Of a stretch of 64,000 bases of DNA, positions 9,173 to 17,462 are shown one piece after another (within the stretch, counting starts at the first letter, position 1; each line of letters begins with the position of its first letter). This DNA comes from CAVXTF01 sp963701375 (GTDB lineage: Bacteria; Actinomycetota; Acidimicrobiia; Acidimicrobiales; CAVXTF01), in assembly GCA_963701375.1 (NCBI GenBank), contig CAVOZT010000001.1:1-64000 (forward strand). Reading direction: 5' to 3'. The position numbers and the translations under genes are program-made. The notes beneath the pieces are model-generated. The model worked only from the letters and a program-made list of their open reading frames with translations, was not told where the DNA came from and did not search any database.

Positions 9173-10068
9173 GCCCCGAGCGCCTCGACGATCGCCTTGG
9201 CAAATCGTTCGGCGGCGCCGTCTGTGAGCCCGAGATATAGAGCAGGCTCGGTCACCTCGAGCTCGATCAGCTCCGGACCCGACGGTCCTGGAACCAGGTC
9301 GACACGCGCATAAAGGAGCCGGTCCCTTCCCCCCGGCACGGCGTCGAGCACCGCCTCCGCCACTCGGAGCTCGTCGGAACTCGCGGATCGGGAGGAGATC
9401 ACGTGTTCGCGAAAATGGCCAGGAATGCTGCGGGGCTCGGCGCGGAGCATCGGCGCCTTGCGGATGGCGTGCGAGAAATGTCGCCCGATGTAGACAAGGC
9501 CCGTCTCCGCGTCCTCGTCAACCATGTCGCGGTACGGCTCGACCATCGCGGTTCTGCCTTCGGATTGCAGAGCGCGGACGTGATCTGACGCAGCTTCGGT
9601 TTCGTCGGGCGCGTAGAGCGAAGTATCGATGGAGCCTGCGCTGATCGTCGGCTTCACCACGAGCTCTCCTGCCGGCAATTCGACGGGATCTCCCGGGCCG
9701 ACGAACAAAGTCGGAATAACTGGTAGCCCGGCGCGGAGGAGATCGGCCAGATATCGCTTGTCGGTGTTCCACTCGAGGATGTCGGCCGGGTTGGCGACCA
9801 GCGGCACGCTCTTCGCCCACGAGACGAACTCGTCGCGGCGCGAGATGTAGTCCCACGTCCCCCGGATTACGACCAGGTCGAAGGCTTCCCAGTCGACGGC
9901 CGGGTCGTCCCATACCGCCGGGCGCGCCACCGCGCCCGCGCTTTCGAGCGCGGTGATGAGCAGGGCCCCGTCGTCATCGAGACCGGGCATCTCGGCGCAC
10001 GTGGCCAATGCGATCGCAGGAGCGGCCGCCGTGTTGCGAGCGCCCGAGCCCGCCGGGATTGCGGGCAA
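9169..10068 (-). CDS. ATP-grasp ligase-like protein (DcsG-like family)
   Basis: The open frame runs back to 10188, but that part lies inside the upstream gene. A TTG at 10068, four bases after the upstream stop, gives 299 residues and is my choice, with moderate certainty. The protein shows IALATCAEMPGLDDDGALL, VWDDPAVDWEAFDLVVIRGTWDY, ILEWNTDKRYLADL and ELVVKPTISAGS, an arrangement I associate with the ATP-grasp group that includes O-ureido-serine cyclo-ligase (DcsG) and many actinobacterial uncharacterised proteins. Such enzymes activate a carboxylate with ATP and ligate it to a nucleophile. The substrate is unknown. It is apparently cotranscribed with the preceding repeat-tailed protein. 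Confidence 0.8.
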   Translation of the reverse strand: MPAIPAGSGARNTAAAPAIALATCAEMPGLDDDGALLITALESAGAVARPAVWDDPAVDWEAFDLVVIRGTWDYISRRDEFVSWAKSVPLVANPADILEWNTDKRYLADLLRAGLPVIPTLFVGPGDPVELPAGELVVKPTISAGSIDTSLYAPDETEAASDHVRALQSEGRTAMVEPYRDMVDEDAETGLVYIGRHFSHAIRKAPMLRAEPRSIPGHFREHVISSRSASSDELRVAEAVLDAVPGGRDRLLYARVDLVPGPSGPELIELEVTEPALYLGLTDGAAERFAKAIVEALGA

Positions 10069-10072
10069 ATCG

Positions 10073-10591
10073 CTAGGAGGAGGGCGTCTCCCCGACGGAC
10101 GCCTCTGGCACACCGCCCACGTTGCCCGAAGGTATCCCACCGACGTTGCCCGACGGCACCCCGCCGACGTTTCCGGCCGGAACACCACCGACGTTGCCCG
10201 CAGGCACGCCTCCCACGTTGGCAGCGGGGGCCGGCGCGGCCGGTGCGGTCGTGACTACGGCGCCCGAAGGAATGTTCGAGACCGGAGGAGCCATGCCGCC
10301 CGCTGCGTCTGTCGTTCCCTGCACGATCGGGTCGGGGGTGAGGTCCACCTGGCCGTGCTCCGCCTCGTGGGCGTCGAGCTGGGCCATCACGCCGGCAATC
10401 TTGGTGTCGGTCTGGTCGTCGCCACGCCCCTTGGCCTTGGCGAAATGGTGGGCGCCGAGCTCACGCAAGAGAGTGTCGGCCTGCTTCTTCGTTTGAAGGT
10501 TCCCGAGCTTGGCCTGGCCGGCCTTCCCGGCTTCCTGCGCTTTTTCGGCCAGCTGCGTGGCCTGCGCCTTCACCTTGTCCATGAGACCCAT
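10073..10591 (-). CDS. Small helical protein with a Gly/Val/Pro repeat tail
   Basis: The 172-residue protein has a charged Ala/Lys-rich amphipathic helix (MGLMDKVKAQATQLAEKAQE), a second helical part ending near residue 85 (DAHEAEHGQVD), and a low-complexity tail. The tail, about residues 122-162, contains five tandem octads of the form NVGG(V/I)P(A/S)G, the last degenerate. No signal peptide is visible. The N-terminal half resembles small actinobacterial proteins of unknown function. I do not recognise a function. The ATP-grasp gene follows 4 bases after the stop, so the two are probably translated together. Confidence 0.75.
   Translation of the reverse strand: MGLMDKVKAQATQLAEKAQEAGKAGQAKLGNLQTKKQADTLLRELGAHHFAKAKGRGDDQTDTKIAGVMAQLDAHEAEHGQVDLTPDPIVQGTTDAAGGMAPPVSNIPSGAVVTTAPAAPAPAANVGGVPAGNVGGVPAGNVGGVPSGNVGGIPSGNVGGVPEASVGETPSS
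10111..10222. repeat. 24-bp tandem repeats inside the repeat-tailed protein gene
   Basis: About five direct copies of a 24-base unit, recognisable by a recurring (C)CACGTTGCC or CGACGTT(T/G)CC core every 24 bases, encode the NVGGVPAG octads. The copies differ at third positions and by a few substitutions, so the array is not freshly amplified. There is no spacer structure, so it is not a CRISPR. Confidence 0.85.
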
Positions 10592-10666
10592 GACAACCCC
10601 TTCCGGTATGTTCTGCGGGCTGGTCCGCCCGTCTGTTCTGCGGGCCGGAGCACCTGGTAGTGAGTC

Positions 10667-11547
10667 TTACTCCTCTGCCACCTCGGCGTCACGGCGGAAA
10701 TCCGAAATTGCTGAAGCCGGGGGTCGCGCCGTCCATCCGGATCCCGGCCAGAGCAGCCAACCCGACGAGGCGAGCGCGCCGCCGTCCGGGTGGAGGGTGG
10801 TCCCGGTGATGTAGGACGAGAGGTCAGAAGCGAGGAACAGTGCGCAGTTCCCGACGTCCTCGGCGTGGCCTTTGCGAGCGAGCGGGATCTGTATTGCGTC
10901 GACCGGATCGTCAGCGTCGCGCCCGCCTGCGCCGAGCAGCCGGCCCATTCCGACGGTCGGGACTATGTCGGGGGCGATGCAGTTCACCCTGATCCCGTCG
11001 GGACCGAGCTCGACAGCGAGGATGCGCGACAGATGCGTCACAGCGGCCTTCATCGCCGCGTAGACGGCGTAGCGCGGTGCAGCTCTGTGAGCTTCGATGG
11101 AAGTGATCGTCATGATGCTTCCGCCGCGCCCCGATGCGGCCATCCGGGTGGCGGCGAGCCGGATGGCGTCTGTCACCCACGTGAAGTTGGTGCGGATGAG
11201 TGTCTCCACGCCCTTGGCGTTGACGTCGAGGAACTCGGAGCGGAACGTTCCTCCCACGACATTCACAAGCACGTCAAGACGGTCGAAGGCGCCGTCCGAC
11301 ATCTCGAAGAAGCCGCCGAGTGCGTCGGGGTCGCGTACGTCGAGGGTGCCCTCTGTGACCTTCGCGCCGATGTCGCGAGCCTCTGACGCTGTGGACGCGA
11401 GCGCGTCGGCGTCGCGGTCGCAGAGCGCGAGATCCATTCCTGCGCGCGCGCAAAGTCCAGTGCCACCGCCCGTCCCAGACCACCGCCCCCGCCTGCCACG
11501 AATGCCACCTTGCCCGCAAGGGCCGCGCGCTCGTCCAGGAACGACAT
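10667..11547 (-). pseudogene. Short-chain dehydrogenase/reductase, broken by a frameshift
   Basis: The catalytic and C-terminal parts read from 11437 downward: VLVNVVGGTF, TSIEAHRAAPRYAVYAAMKAA (Tyr and Lys of the YxxxK motif) and VNCIAPDIVPT. The glycine-rich cofactor motif lies in another frame, starting at ATG 11547 (MSFLDERAALAGKVAFVAGG followed by GGLGRAVALDFARA). The frames join at a run of five GC dinucleotides, 11442-11451; removing one GC gives a continuous 292-residue SDR with DFARAGMDLALCDRD across the joint. Translation from 11437 alone would lack the nucleotide-binding motif. It is the third gene of the minus-strand acyl-CoA unit and would act as a 3-hydroxyacyl-CoA dehydrogenase-like enzyme. 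A sequencing error is as likely as a real mutation. Confidence 0.85.
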
Positions 11548-11558
11548 CGCTGCGCGGC

Positions 11559-12752
11559 TTATCCGAGCTCTGAACCTACGACCGAGACGAACGAGACCAT
11601 CTCGCCCGGGTAGCCGCCGAGATTGTGGGTGAGCGCCAGTTTTCGGCCATTTCTGACCCGGCGCTCCTCGGGCGCCTCGCCGCGCAGCTGAAGCCAGCAC
11701 TCGAAGAACATCCGCAATCCCGAAGCGCCGACAGGGTGGCCGAAGCTCTTCAACCCTCCGTCGGGGTTGATCGGGAGGTCGCCGTCGAGCGCGTAGGTGC
11801 CGGCGAGCACTTCCTTCCACGCCGTCCCGCGCTCTGCGAATCCGAGGTCCTCCATTAAGACGAGCTCGGTAGGGGTGAAGCAGTCATGGACCTCTGCGAA
11901 GGCGAGCTCGTGCACCGGATCGGTTATCCCCGCCTGGCCGTAGGCGTCGTTGGCGGCAGATTCGCACTCGGGAAAGTGGGTGTAGTCGTAGTCGGGGTCG
12001 ATGAGGCCCGAACCGCTTCCCGCGGCAAAGGAGAGAGCTTTTACGTAGATCGGCTTGTCGGTGTAGCGGTGCGCGTCCTCGGCGCGCACGACCATTGCTG
12101 CCGCGGCGCCGTCCGCGACGCCAGCGCAGTCGAACACGCCGAGGTCCCCGGCGACCCTCGGTGACTTCAAGATCTGTTCGGTCGTCACCTCGCGCCTGAA
12201 CTGTGCCCGCGGATTCCTTGCGCCGTTGTAATGGTTCTTGGCAGCGATCCGGGCGAGCACCTGCGCCATCTCTTCTTTGTCGACTCCATACCTCGCCGCA
12301 TAAGCGGGTGCCACCATCGAGAACATCGCTGCTGCGGTGAGCGTGCGAGCAGTCCCGTCACCGGGCGGATTGACGGCGTTCAGACCCTGATACCCGCTGT
12401 CCTTCACCTTCTCGGCGCCGACCGCGACAGCGACGTCGTATGCACCGGAGGCGACCGCGTACGCAGCAGCCCTGAGCGCCTCGGATCCTGTCGCGCAGTA
12501 GTTTTCGACACGGGTCACGGGTTTCGACGTCAGCTGAAGTGGCCACGCGAGGGTGATCCCGCTCATTCCCGATTGCGCAGTGCCGAACCACCATGCGTCA
12601 ACGTCGTCCTTCTTCGTCCCGCCGGCGGACTCGAGGCACTCGGTCGTCGCATCGATGATCAGGTCGTCGAGACCTTTGTCCCAGCGTTCGCCGAAGGCCG
12701 TGCACCCCATTCCGACGATCGCCACCCGGTCCTTTATGCCGTGGGAGGCCAT
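11559..12752 (-). CDS. Thiolase-family protein (SCP2-type acetyl-CoA acetyltransferase)
   Basis: The 397-residue protein begins with VAIVGMGCTAFGERWDKG, as SCP2/nondecarboxylating thiolases do. It carries the nucleophilic cysteine in RVENYCATGSEAL (about Cys86), the LTHNLGGYPGE segment near the C-terminus and the base-forming GHPVGASGLR loop. It would cleave a 3-ketoacyl-CoA or join acyl groups. In sterol and branched-fatty-acid catabolism such thiolases act with OB-fold (DUF35) partners, and here the upstream gene carries that very domain at its C-terminus. The SDR starts 11 bases downstream. Confidence 0.92.
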   Translation of the reverse strand: MASHGIKDRVAIVGMGCTAFGERWDKGLDDLIIDATTECLESAGGTKKDDVDAWWFGTAQSGMSGITLAWPLQLTSKPVTRVENYCATGSEALRAAAYAVASGAYDVAVAVGAEKVKDSGYQGLNAVNPPGDGTARTLTAAAMFSMVAPAYAARYGVDKEEMAQVLARIAAKNHYNGARNPRAQFRREVTTEQILKSPRVAGDLGVFDCAGVADGAAAAMVVRAEDAHRYTDKPIYVKALSFAAGSGSGLIDPDYDYTHFPECESAANDAYGQAGITDPVHELAFAEVHDCFTPTELVLMEDLGFAERGTAWKEVLAGTYALDGDLPINPDGGLKSFGHPVGASGLRMFFECWLQLRGEAPEERRVRNGRKLALTHNLGGYPGEMVSFVSVVGSELG

Positions 12753-12810
12753 GTGCTCTCCAGTCTCATCAGTCGCATCGGTCGCGTAAGTCGAACTTGT
12801 CCGGCTCCGG

Positions 12811-14248
12811 TCAGACCCGGATGGGGCGTGCCTTCCAGAAGTAGTCGTGGATCCCGTCGGCGGTGAAGAGCCTCCGGAACGTCATCTCGACGCGGTCGCC
12901 GACCCGCAGCGCGTCCGCGTCGACATCGGTCAGCTCGACCGGGAACCGGCCGCCCCCTTCGAAGTCGACGAGTGCGAACACGATCGGAGGACTCGGCGAA
13001 TACGCGAGGCGGTCCACGGTGAACGTGGCGATCGTCCCGGCCCTGTCGGCGATCGGCGCCGGCTCCATCTGGTCGACGGCGCCGCCCTGCATCGAGATCC
13101 GAGCCGGCGGGAGGTGGACCGCTCCGCTCGCAGTGTCGCGTGAGCCCACGAAGCCGAACTTGAAATCTCCCGAGCGCCATGCGGCCGTCGACGACACACG
13201 TTGTGGCTCGGGTCTCCGGGGGGGCTCAGGAACGAGCATCTCGCGCCACGCGAGGAATCGACCGTAGGGGAGGTCGGCGGCAGCAGCGATCTGCGCTTCC
13301 ACGGTCCTCGCTCGGCGCCATCCGGCGATGGCGGCGGTCGTCTTCAGAATGATCACCTCGGCGCCGTCGGCGAGGTGCACGAGTGCGATCAACTCATCGG
13401 GACCCGCATTCTCGAGCATCGAGGCGAGCATCAGGAGCGGATGTGCGGTTCCCGTCTGGCCGACTGTCGCCGACAGGTCGTCTGCAACAGCATCTGCTTT
13501 GGTGCCGAGTCGGCCGGCAAGAGACTTGGCCGCCCTCGCATGCATCGACGTGACGGCAACCCGATCGATCTGTGTCGCGTCGACACCGGTGGTCTTGAGC
13601 GCGCGCTGCCACGCGTCGATACCGAGCTCGAGGTACCGGGTCTCACCGAACCGCTCCTCCCACGTGCGGCTCCGTCGCTCCCCCGGCGCCGCGCCAGCGT
13701 TCGAGCAACTCCTCGGTCGCCGATGCTCCGCCCAGGTACTCGGCAATCACCGGGACCGCAGGAGAGTCGTCGCCCACCAGGATCGCAGCGGCCCCGTCTC
13801 CGCCCGACGACTCGTCGCTCCCACCGGGAAGTCCGTCGCGTTGGTCCGCTGCGGCTACGAGAGTCGTGCCTGTGCCTGACTCGAGCGACGTGGCGAGAGC
13901 GGCAGTGGCGGAGCGAATTGCTCCACCGACGTCTAGGGCGCGGGTGGCCGGTGGGAGCCGGAGTGCGGCGTGGACGGCGCAAGCATTCGTCTTGTCGAGG
14001 TACGCAGGGCTCGTCGTGGCGAACCAGAGGGCGTCGATCGACTCTTCGGGCGATTCGCGGTCTTCGCCTTCCCTGATCGAGCGGAGGGCGATTCGCCCGG
14101 CTTCGACCGCCATCGTCGTCGTGTCCTCGTCGTGGGATGCGACCGACCTCGTCCCCTTGCCGCCACCCGTGCCCAAGAAACCGGTTATCGCACTGCGCTG
14201 CAGCCGGCGGTACGGGACATAGCCACCAGCGGAAAGCACGCCTCGCAT
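12811..14248 (-). pseudogene. HMG-CoA synthase/ketoacyl synthase-like protein fused to an OB-fold (DUF35) domain, frameshifted
   Basis: The N-terminal part (from 14248) reads SVASHDEDTTTMAVEAGRIAL, typical of the HMG-CoA synthase family, and stops early. The remainder (ETRYLELGIDAWQRAL onward) lies in another frame and ends in a DUF35-type OB fold (IVFALVDFEGGGRFPVELTD). The frames meet at a run of five C on the plus strand, 13680-13684. Dropping one base yields a continuous 478-residue protein. Where the family nucleophile is expected the sequence reads DVGGAIRSAT, with no Cys, so catalysis may be lost or altered. The zinc-ribbon cysteines that normally precede the OB fold are also missing. 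First gene of the unit, directly behind the palindromic operator at 14267. Confidence 0.82.
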
Positions 14249-14266
14249 GGCCGGGATGGTAGCCGG

Positions 14267-14284
14267 ATCTGACGGTCAGTCAGA
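14267..14284. promoter_or_regulatory. Operator copy 1: ATCTGAC-GGTCA-GTCAGA
   Basis: An inverted repeat (TCTGAC/GTCAGA arms, spacer GGTCA) lies 19 bases upstream of the ketoacyl-synthase-like gene on the minus strand. The same sequence recurs at 16226, before the plus-strand acyl-CoA dehydrogenase operon. Length and symmetry suit a TetR-family dimer site; the regulator is not in the immediate neighbourhood. Confidence 0.75.
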
Positions 14285-14332
14285 AAGTGGAATGCACCGG
14301 GTAGTGGTGACGACACGAACCCCAGAACGTGA

Positions 14333-14629
14333 TCAATCTGCGTCGACAGGTTGGTCGGGAGACGGTTCGTAGGTCATGTCGCGCACCGCCGACGACGACC
14401 GTTCGGTCGGGTCCAGGGTGATCGCGAATCCGTCCACGACGTCGAGCTCCTGGACCATGTCGACGTGAGGCTTCGGATCGTCCCCCGTCCATTTCAGCCG
14501 GGCCTGGCGCCTCGCAGAGGTGACGTCCTGCGCGACCACGAAGACAACCTCGTGGTCCTCGCCGATCCGTCCGGGCGCCGGGTCTCCCCCGAGATAGATG
14601 GCATAAAGCCGAGGGCCCGGGTTGCTCAT
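14333..14629 (-). CDS. DUF1543-like protein
   Basis: The ATG at 14629 starts a 98-residue protein; a longer open frame upstream has no support. The segment PRLYAIYLGGDPAPGRIGEDHEVVFVVA, followed by an Arg-rich helix and KPHVDMVQELDVVDGF, matches the DUF1543 pattern (LYxxYLGG, then a conserved HxD and a VDG motif). No enzymatic function is established for this small cytosolic family. It stands alone between the ketoacyl-synthase-like gene and the divergent MFS gene. Confidence 0.75.
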   Translation of the reverse strand: MSNPGPRLYAIYLGGDPAPGRIGEDHEVVFVVAQDVTSARRQARLKWTGDDPKPHVDMVQELDVVDGFAITLDPTERSSSAVRDMTYEPSPDQPVDAD

Positions 14630-14904
14630 GCAGGGAAACGTAATGCAGAGGTGCCGGCGCGGACGTTCGAAGCGCTCGTTTTCGCCGAGTACAATCTCTG
14701 TATGACTCTTTAGGTGACGTCGATCGCCGAATCCCGCTTTACTGCCGCCGGCATCGAAGCTGAGCGACAGGGGCTCGGAGACCGTCACCAACCGTTGCGC
14801 CGCAGGCGATCGCCTTCGCCTCTTCGGACGCTCCTCGTGTCAACAGCTGCGATCTGTGAATGACCGCGGTTTGCGACGTACACCAACAACCCCGAGAACG
14901 AATC

Positions 14905-16225
14905 ATGAATCACGCCGACACCTACACCGACATCGACACCGACACCGACACCGACGATCAGACGCAAGCGCCCTCTCCGAGAAAGGGTGCGCTTCAGCGC
15001 GCCGTCGGCCTTCAGCTCATCGCCGCCACAGGCGACAGCCTCGCCGGCGTCGCGCTTGCGGTGCGCGTCTACCAGCAGACGCACGCCGCGTGGGCGGTCA
15101 CGTCGGTCATGCTCGCGGTCGCTCTCCCTGTGGTGCTGCTCTCGCCGGTTTCGGGTCTGATCCTCGATCGCCTCAAGCTGTCGCGCGTGCTCACCGTGAC
15201 TGCGCTCGGGATGGCCGGCGCTGTCTCTGCTCTCGGATTCGTGCACGGGCTCGGCGCCACGTTTGCGATCGTGGCCCTCTACGGGATGGGGGACAGCGTG
15301 ATGCGGCCGGGGATCGCGTCCGCCGTACCGGAGCTCGCGACAGCATCGGGAGCAACTCGGGCGAACGGATACCTGACTTCGGCGACGCTCGCCGGACAGA
15401 CGCTCGGGCCTCTCCTCGCGGGCTTGGTGACAGGGTTCGGCGGGGTCAGGTTGGCGTTCTGGATCGACGGTGTCGCCTACGTGGTCGCAGCAGTGGGTCT
15501 CGCATCCCTCGGGCTCGGACGTCGCCACGGCCACAACGCTGCGGGTGCAGACGAGCGCGAGCACGAACCGATGCGAGTGCAGATCGGCGCGGGACTGCGC
15601 TTCTTGCGCGCCGACCCGTTGCTCAGGATGTTGCTCGGCGTGGTGGCGACGATGGTCGCATTCGCGAGCTTGTCGATCGTGGCCGAGCTCTTCCTTGCGG
15701 AGTCGGTTCTTCACGCCGGTGCAAGTGGCTACGCGGCGCTGCTCGCGGCTTGGACGGCCGGCATGGCGGTCGGGACCCTCGCCGGGGGACGGCTGGCCGA
15801 GCACCGGCTCGTCGCCGCGACCTTGCTCGGAACTGTCGTGACAGGACTCGGGATCGCAGCTGCAGCGGTCTCACCAGTGCTCTGGTGCGCTCTTGTCGCG
15901 TACCACGATCGGGGGGCTCGGCAACGGCTTCGAGGTCGTATCGATGCGGAGTCTCCTGAACTCCCGCGCGCCGGCGGCCGTGCAGGGGAGGGTGTTCGCC
16001 CTCTACATGGCGGTCATCATGGGTGCAATGTCGCTCGGCACCGGCGCAGCAGCGGTGCTCGTCGGGACGCTCGGTGCCCGTGGAGCTTTGTCGCTCGCGG
16101 GTTGGGTCGGCGCGGCTGCTGGGATGTACGGATGGGTGCGAAGGCGGTCGATCCGGCGTCACGAGGCCGGAGCCCAGGACCCGGCGGCGGGTGGTCCAGA
16201 GGTCGGGATAGCCGAAGCTGCATAG
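14905..16225 (+). pseudogene. MFS transporter, frameshifted near the C-terminal third
   Basis: From ATG 14905 the protein has an acidic Asp/Thr-rich leader and then MFS helices (QLIAATGDSLAGVALAVRVYQQT, VVLLSPVSGLILDRLKLSRVL). The frame is lost after SPVLWCALVAY at 15903, while the expected continuation, TIGGLGNGFEVVSMRSLLNS, appears in another frame and ends at 16225. Removing one C at 15903-15904 restores a 439-residue, 12-helix protein resembling the MFS_3/enterobactin-exporter-like group. Without correction, the original frame runs on into the downstream acyl-CoA dehydrogenase and makes an artificial fusion. Substrate unknown. Confidence 0.85.
14917..14958. repeat. Seven GACACC-like hexanucleotides
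   Basis: The 5' end of the MFS gene contains seven tandem hexamers of the GACACC type (GACACC, TACACC, GACATC, three GACACC, GACGAT) encoding alternating Asp-Thr. The tract gives an acidic cytoplasmic leader before the first helix and could expand or contract in steps of two codons. Confidence 0.8.
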
Positions 16226-16246
16226 AATCTGACGGTCAGTCAGATT
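16226..16246. promoter_or_regulatory. Operator copy 2: perfect palindrome before the acyl-CoA dehydrogenase operon
   Basis: The site is AATCTGAC, spacer GGTCA, GTCAGATT: perfect 8-base arms. It starts directly after the MFS stop codon and lies 35 bases before the ATG at 16282, a position expected to cover a promoter. The core is identical to the site at 14267, linking both transcription units to one regulator. Confidence 0.8.
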
Positions 16247-16281
16247 TGGGGCGCCCGCCCCCGGGAGGTCCACCGAGGGAC

Positions 16282-17460
16282 ATGGATTTCGACTTTTCCC
16301 CCGAGCAGGTCGCGTTCTTGGACGAGGTGGAGGCGTTCCTCGACGAGCACGAGGATCCCGAGGTTTTCGACGTCACCCGCGAGAACATGGCCCAGATCGT
16401 CGACACCCCCCGGCGTCGTGAGTTCATGGCCGAGCTCGGCAAAAGGGGCTGGCTCGGGATCACTTGGCCCGAGGAGTACGGAGGAAAGGACGGCGAGGGT
16501 TTCTACGAGTACCTCTTGAACGAGGCGCTTGCGAAGCGCGGCGGCCCTCAGATCGGAAAGGGCGTCGGCATCATCGGAAAGACGCTGATCCGTCACGGGA
16601 ACGACCGGCTGAAAAAGGAGTTCCTTCCGAAGATCCTCCGCAACGAGGTGGAATTCGCGGTGGGCTACTCGGAGCCCAATGCGGGATCCGATGCAGCGTC
16701 CATGCAGCTTCGCGCCACGCGCGACGGTGACGGCTGGCGGCTGAACGGGCAGAAGACGTGGACAACCTCAGCCCACTTTGCAGAGTGGTACTGGCTCGGC
16801 GCGCGCACCGATCCGGACTCCAAGCACAACGGGATAACGCTCTTTCTGGTCGAGCTCGACCAGCCGGGAATCACCGTCAAGCCCATATGGACGATGGGAG
16901 ACGAGCGGACGAACGAGGTGTACCTGGACGACGTGTGGGTTTCGGACGACTACGTCGTCGGGGAGCTCAATCACGGGTTCCAGTACATCTCGGAAGCGCT
17001 CGACCTCGAGCGCTTCACTCTTTTCACGTACTCGCCCATTCAGCAACGTCTGGACCTGTTGACCGACTACGTCGCCACCACCGAGCGAGATGGCACCGCG
17101 CTTCGAGACGACGCCGTGATCCGTCAACGACTCGCATGGCTCGCGATCGAAGGAGAAGTAGCGCGCGGACTCGGGCTCGCGTTCGTCGCTGCGTCAGCAA
17201 AAGGCGGAGCGCCTCCGACATCCGAGGCGTCCGAGTACAAGCTCTACGCGACGGAGCTTTCCAAGAGGCTTGCCAACGCATCGATGGACATCGCCGGACC
17301 CGGCAGTCAACTTCGCGTCCGGACCGAGGATGCGCCGATGGCGGGGCGAGCCGAGTCCACGTACCGGTACACCGTCATCGACACGATCGGCGGCGGCGCG
17401 TCAGAGATCCAGAAGAACATCATCGCCAGGCGGAAGCTCGGCCTGCCGAAGAACTTCTGA
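16282..17460 (+). CDS. Acyl-CoA dehydrogenase (putative catalytic subunit of a pair)
   Basis: ATG 16282 starts 392 residues beginning MDFDFSPEQVAFLDEVEAFL; the open frame upstream of it is read-through from the frameshifted MFS gene. The protein has AVGYSEPNAGSDAAS and LNGQKTWTTSAHFAEWYWLGART in the FAD domain and ends with TIGGGASEIQKNIIARRKLGLP. It therefore keeps the flavin-contacting motifs. It is the first gene of a four-gene unit (racemase-like, MaoC, second dehydrogenase) and the presumed partner of the degenerate dehydrogenase at 19848, as in the two-subunit dehydrogenases of actinobacterial sterol side-chain degradation (FadE28/FadE29 type). Confidence 0.92.
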   Translation: MDFDFSPEQVAFLDEVEAFLDEHEDPEVFDVTRENMAQIVDTPRRREFMAELGKRGWLGITWPEEYGGKDGEGFYEYLLNEALAKRGGPQIGKGVGIIGKTLIRHGNDRLKKEFLPKILRNEVEFAVGYSEPNAGSDAASMQLRATRDGDGWRLNGQKTWTTSAHFAEWYWLGARTDPDSKHNGITLFLVELDQPGITVKPIWTMGDERTNEVYLDDVWVSDDYVVGELNHGFQYISEALDLERFTLFTYSPIQQRLDLLTDYVATTERDGTALRDDAVIRQRLAWLAIEGEVARGLGLAFVAASAKGGAPPTSEASEYKLYATELSKRLANASMDIAGPGSQLRVRTEDAPMAGRAESTYRYTVIDTIGGGASEIQKNIIARRKLGLPKNF

Positions 17461-17462
17461 GT

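Noticed and set aside
10111..10222. 24-bp repeats considered as a CRISPR array
   Set aside because: No spacers; the units are contiguous, vary at third positions and encode octads in frame.
14785..15804. 339-codon minus-strand open frame opposite the MFS gene, with alternating Gly-Val
   Set aside because: The GVGV stretch is only the reverse reading of the GACACC hexamers; the plus strand encodes the transporter.
14860..17460. A single 866-residue MFS-acyl-CoA dehydrogenase fusion
   Set aside because: The fusion arises from the frameshift near 15903; the middle section has no resemblance to a linker, and an operator and a separate start lie in between.
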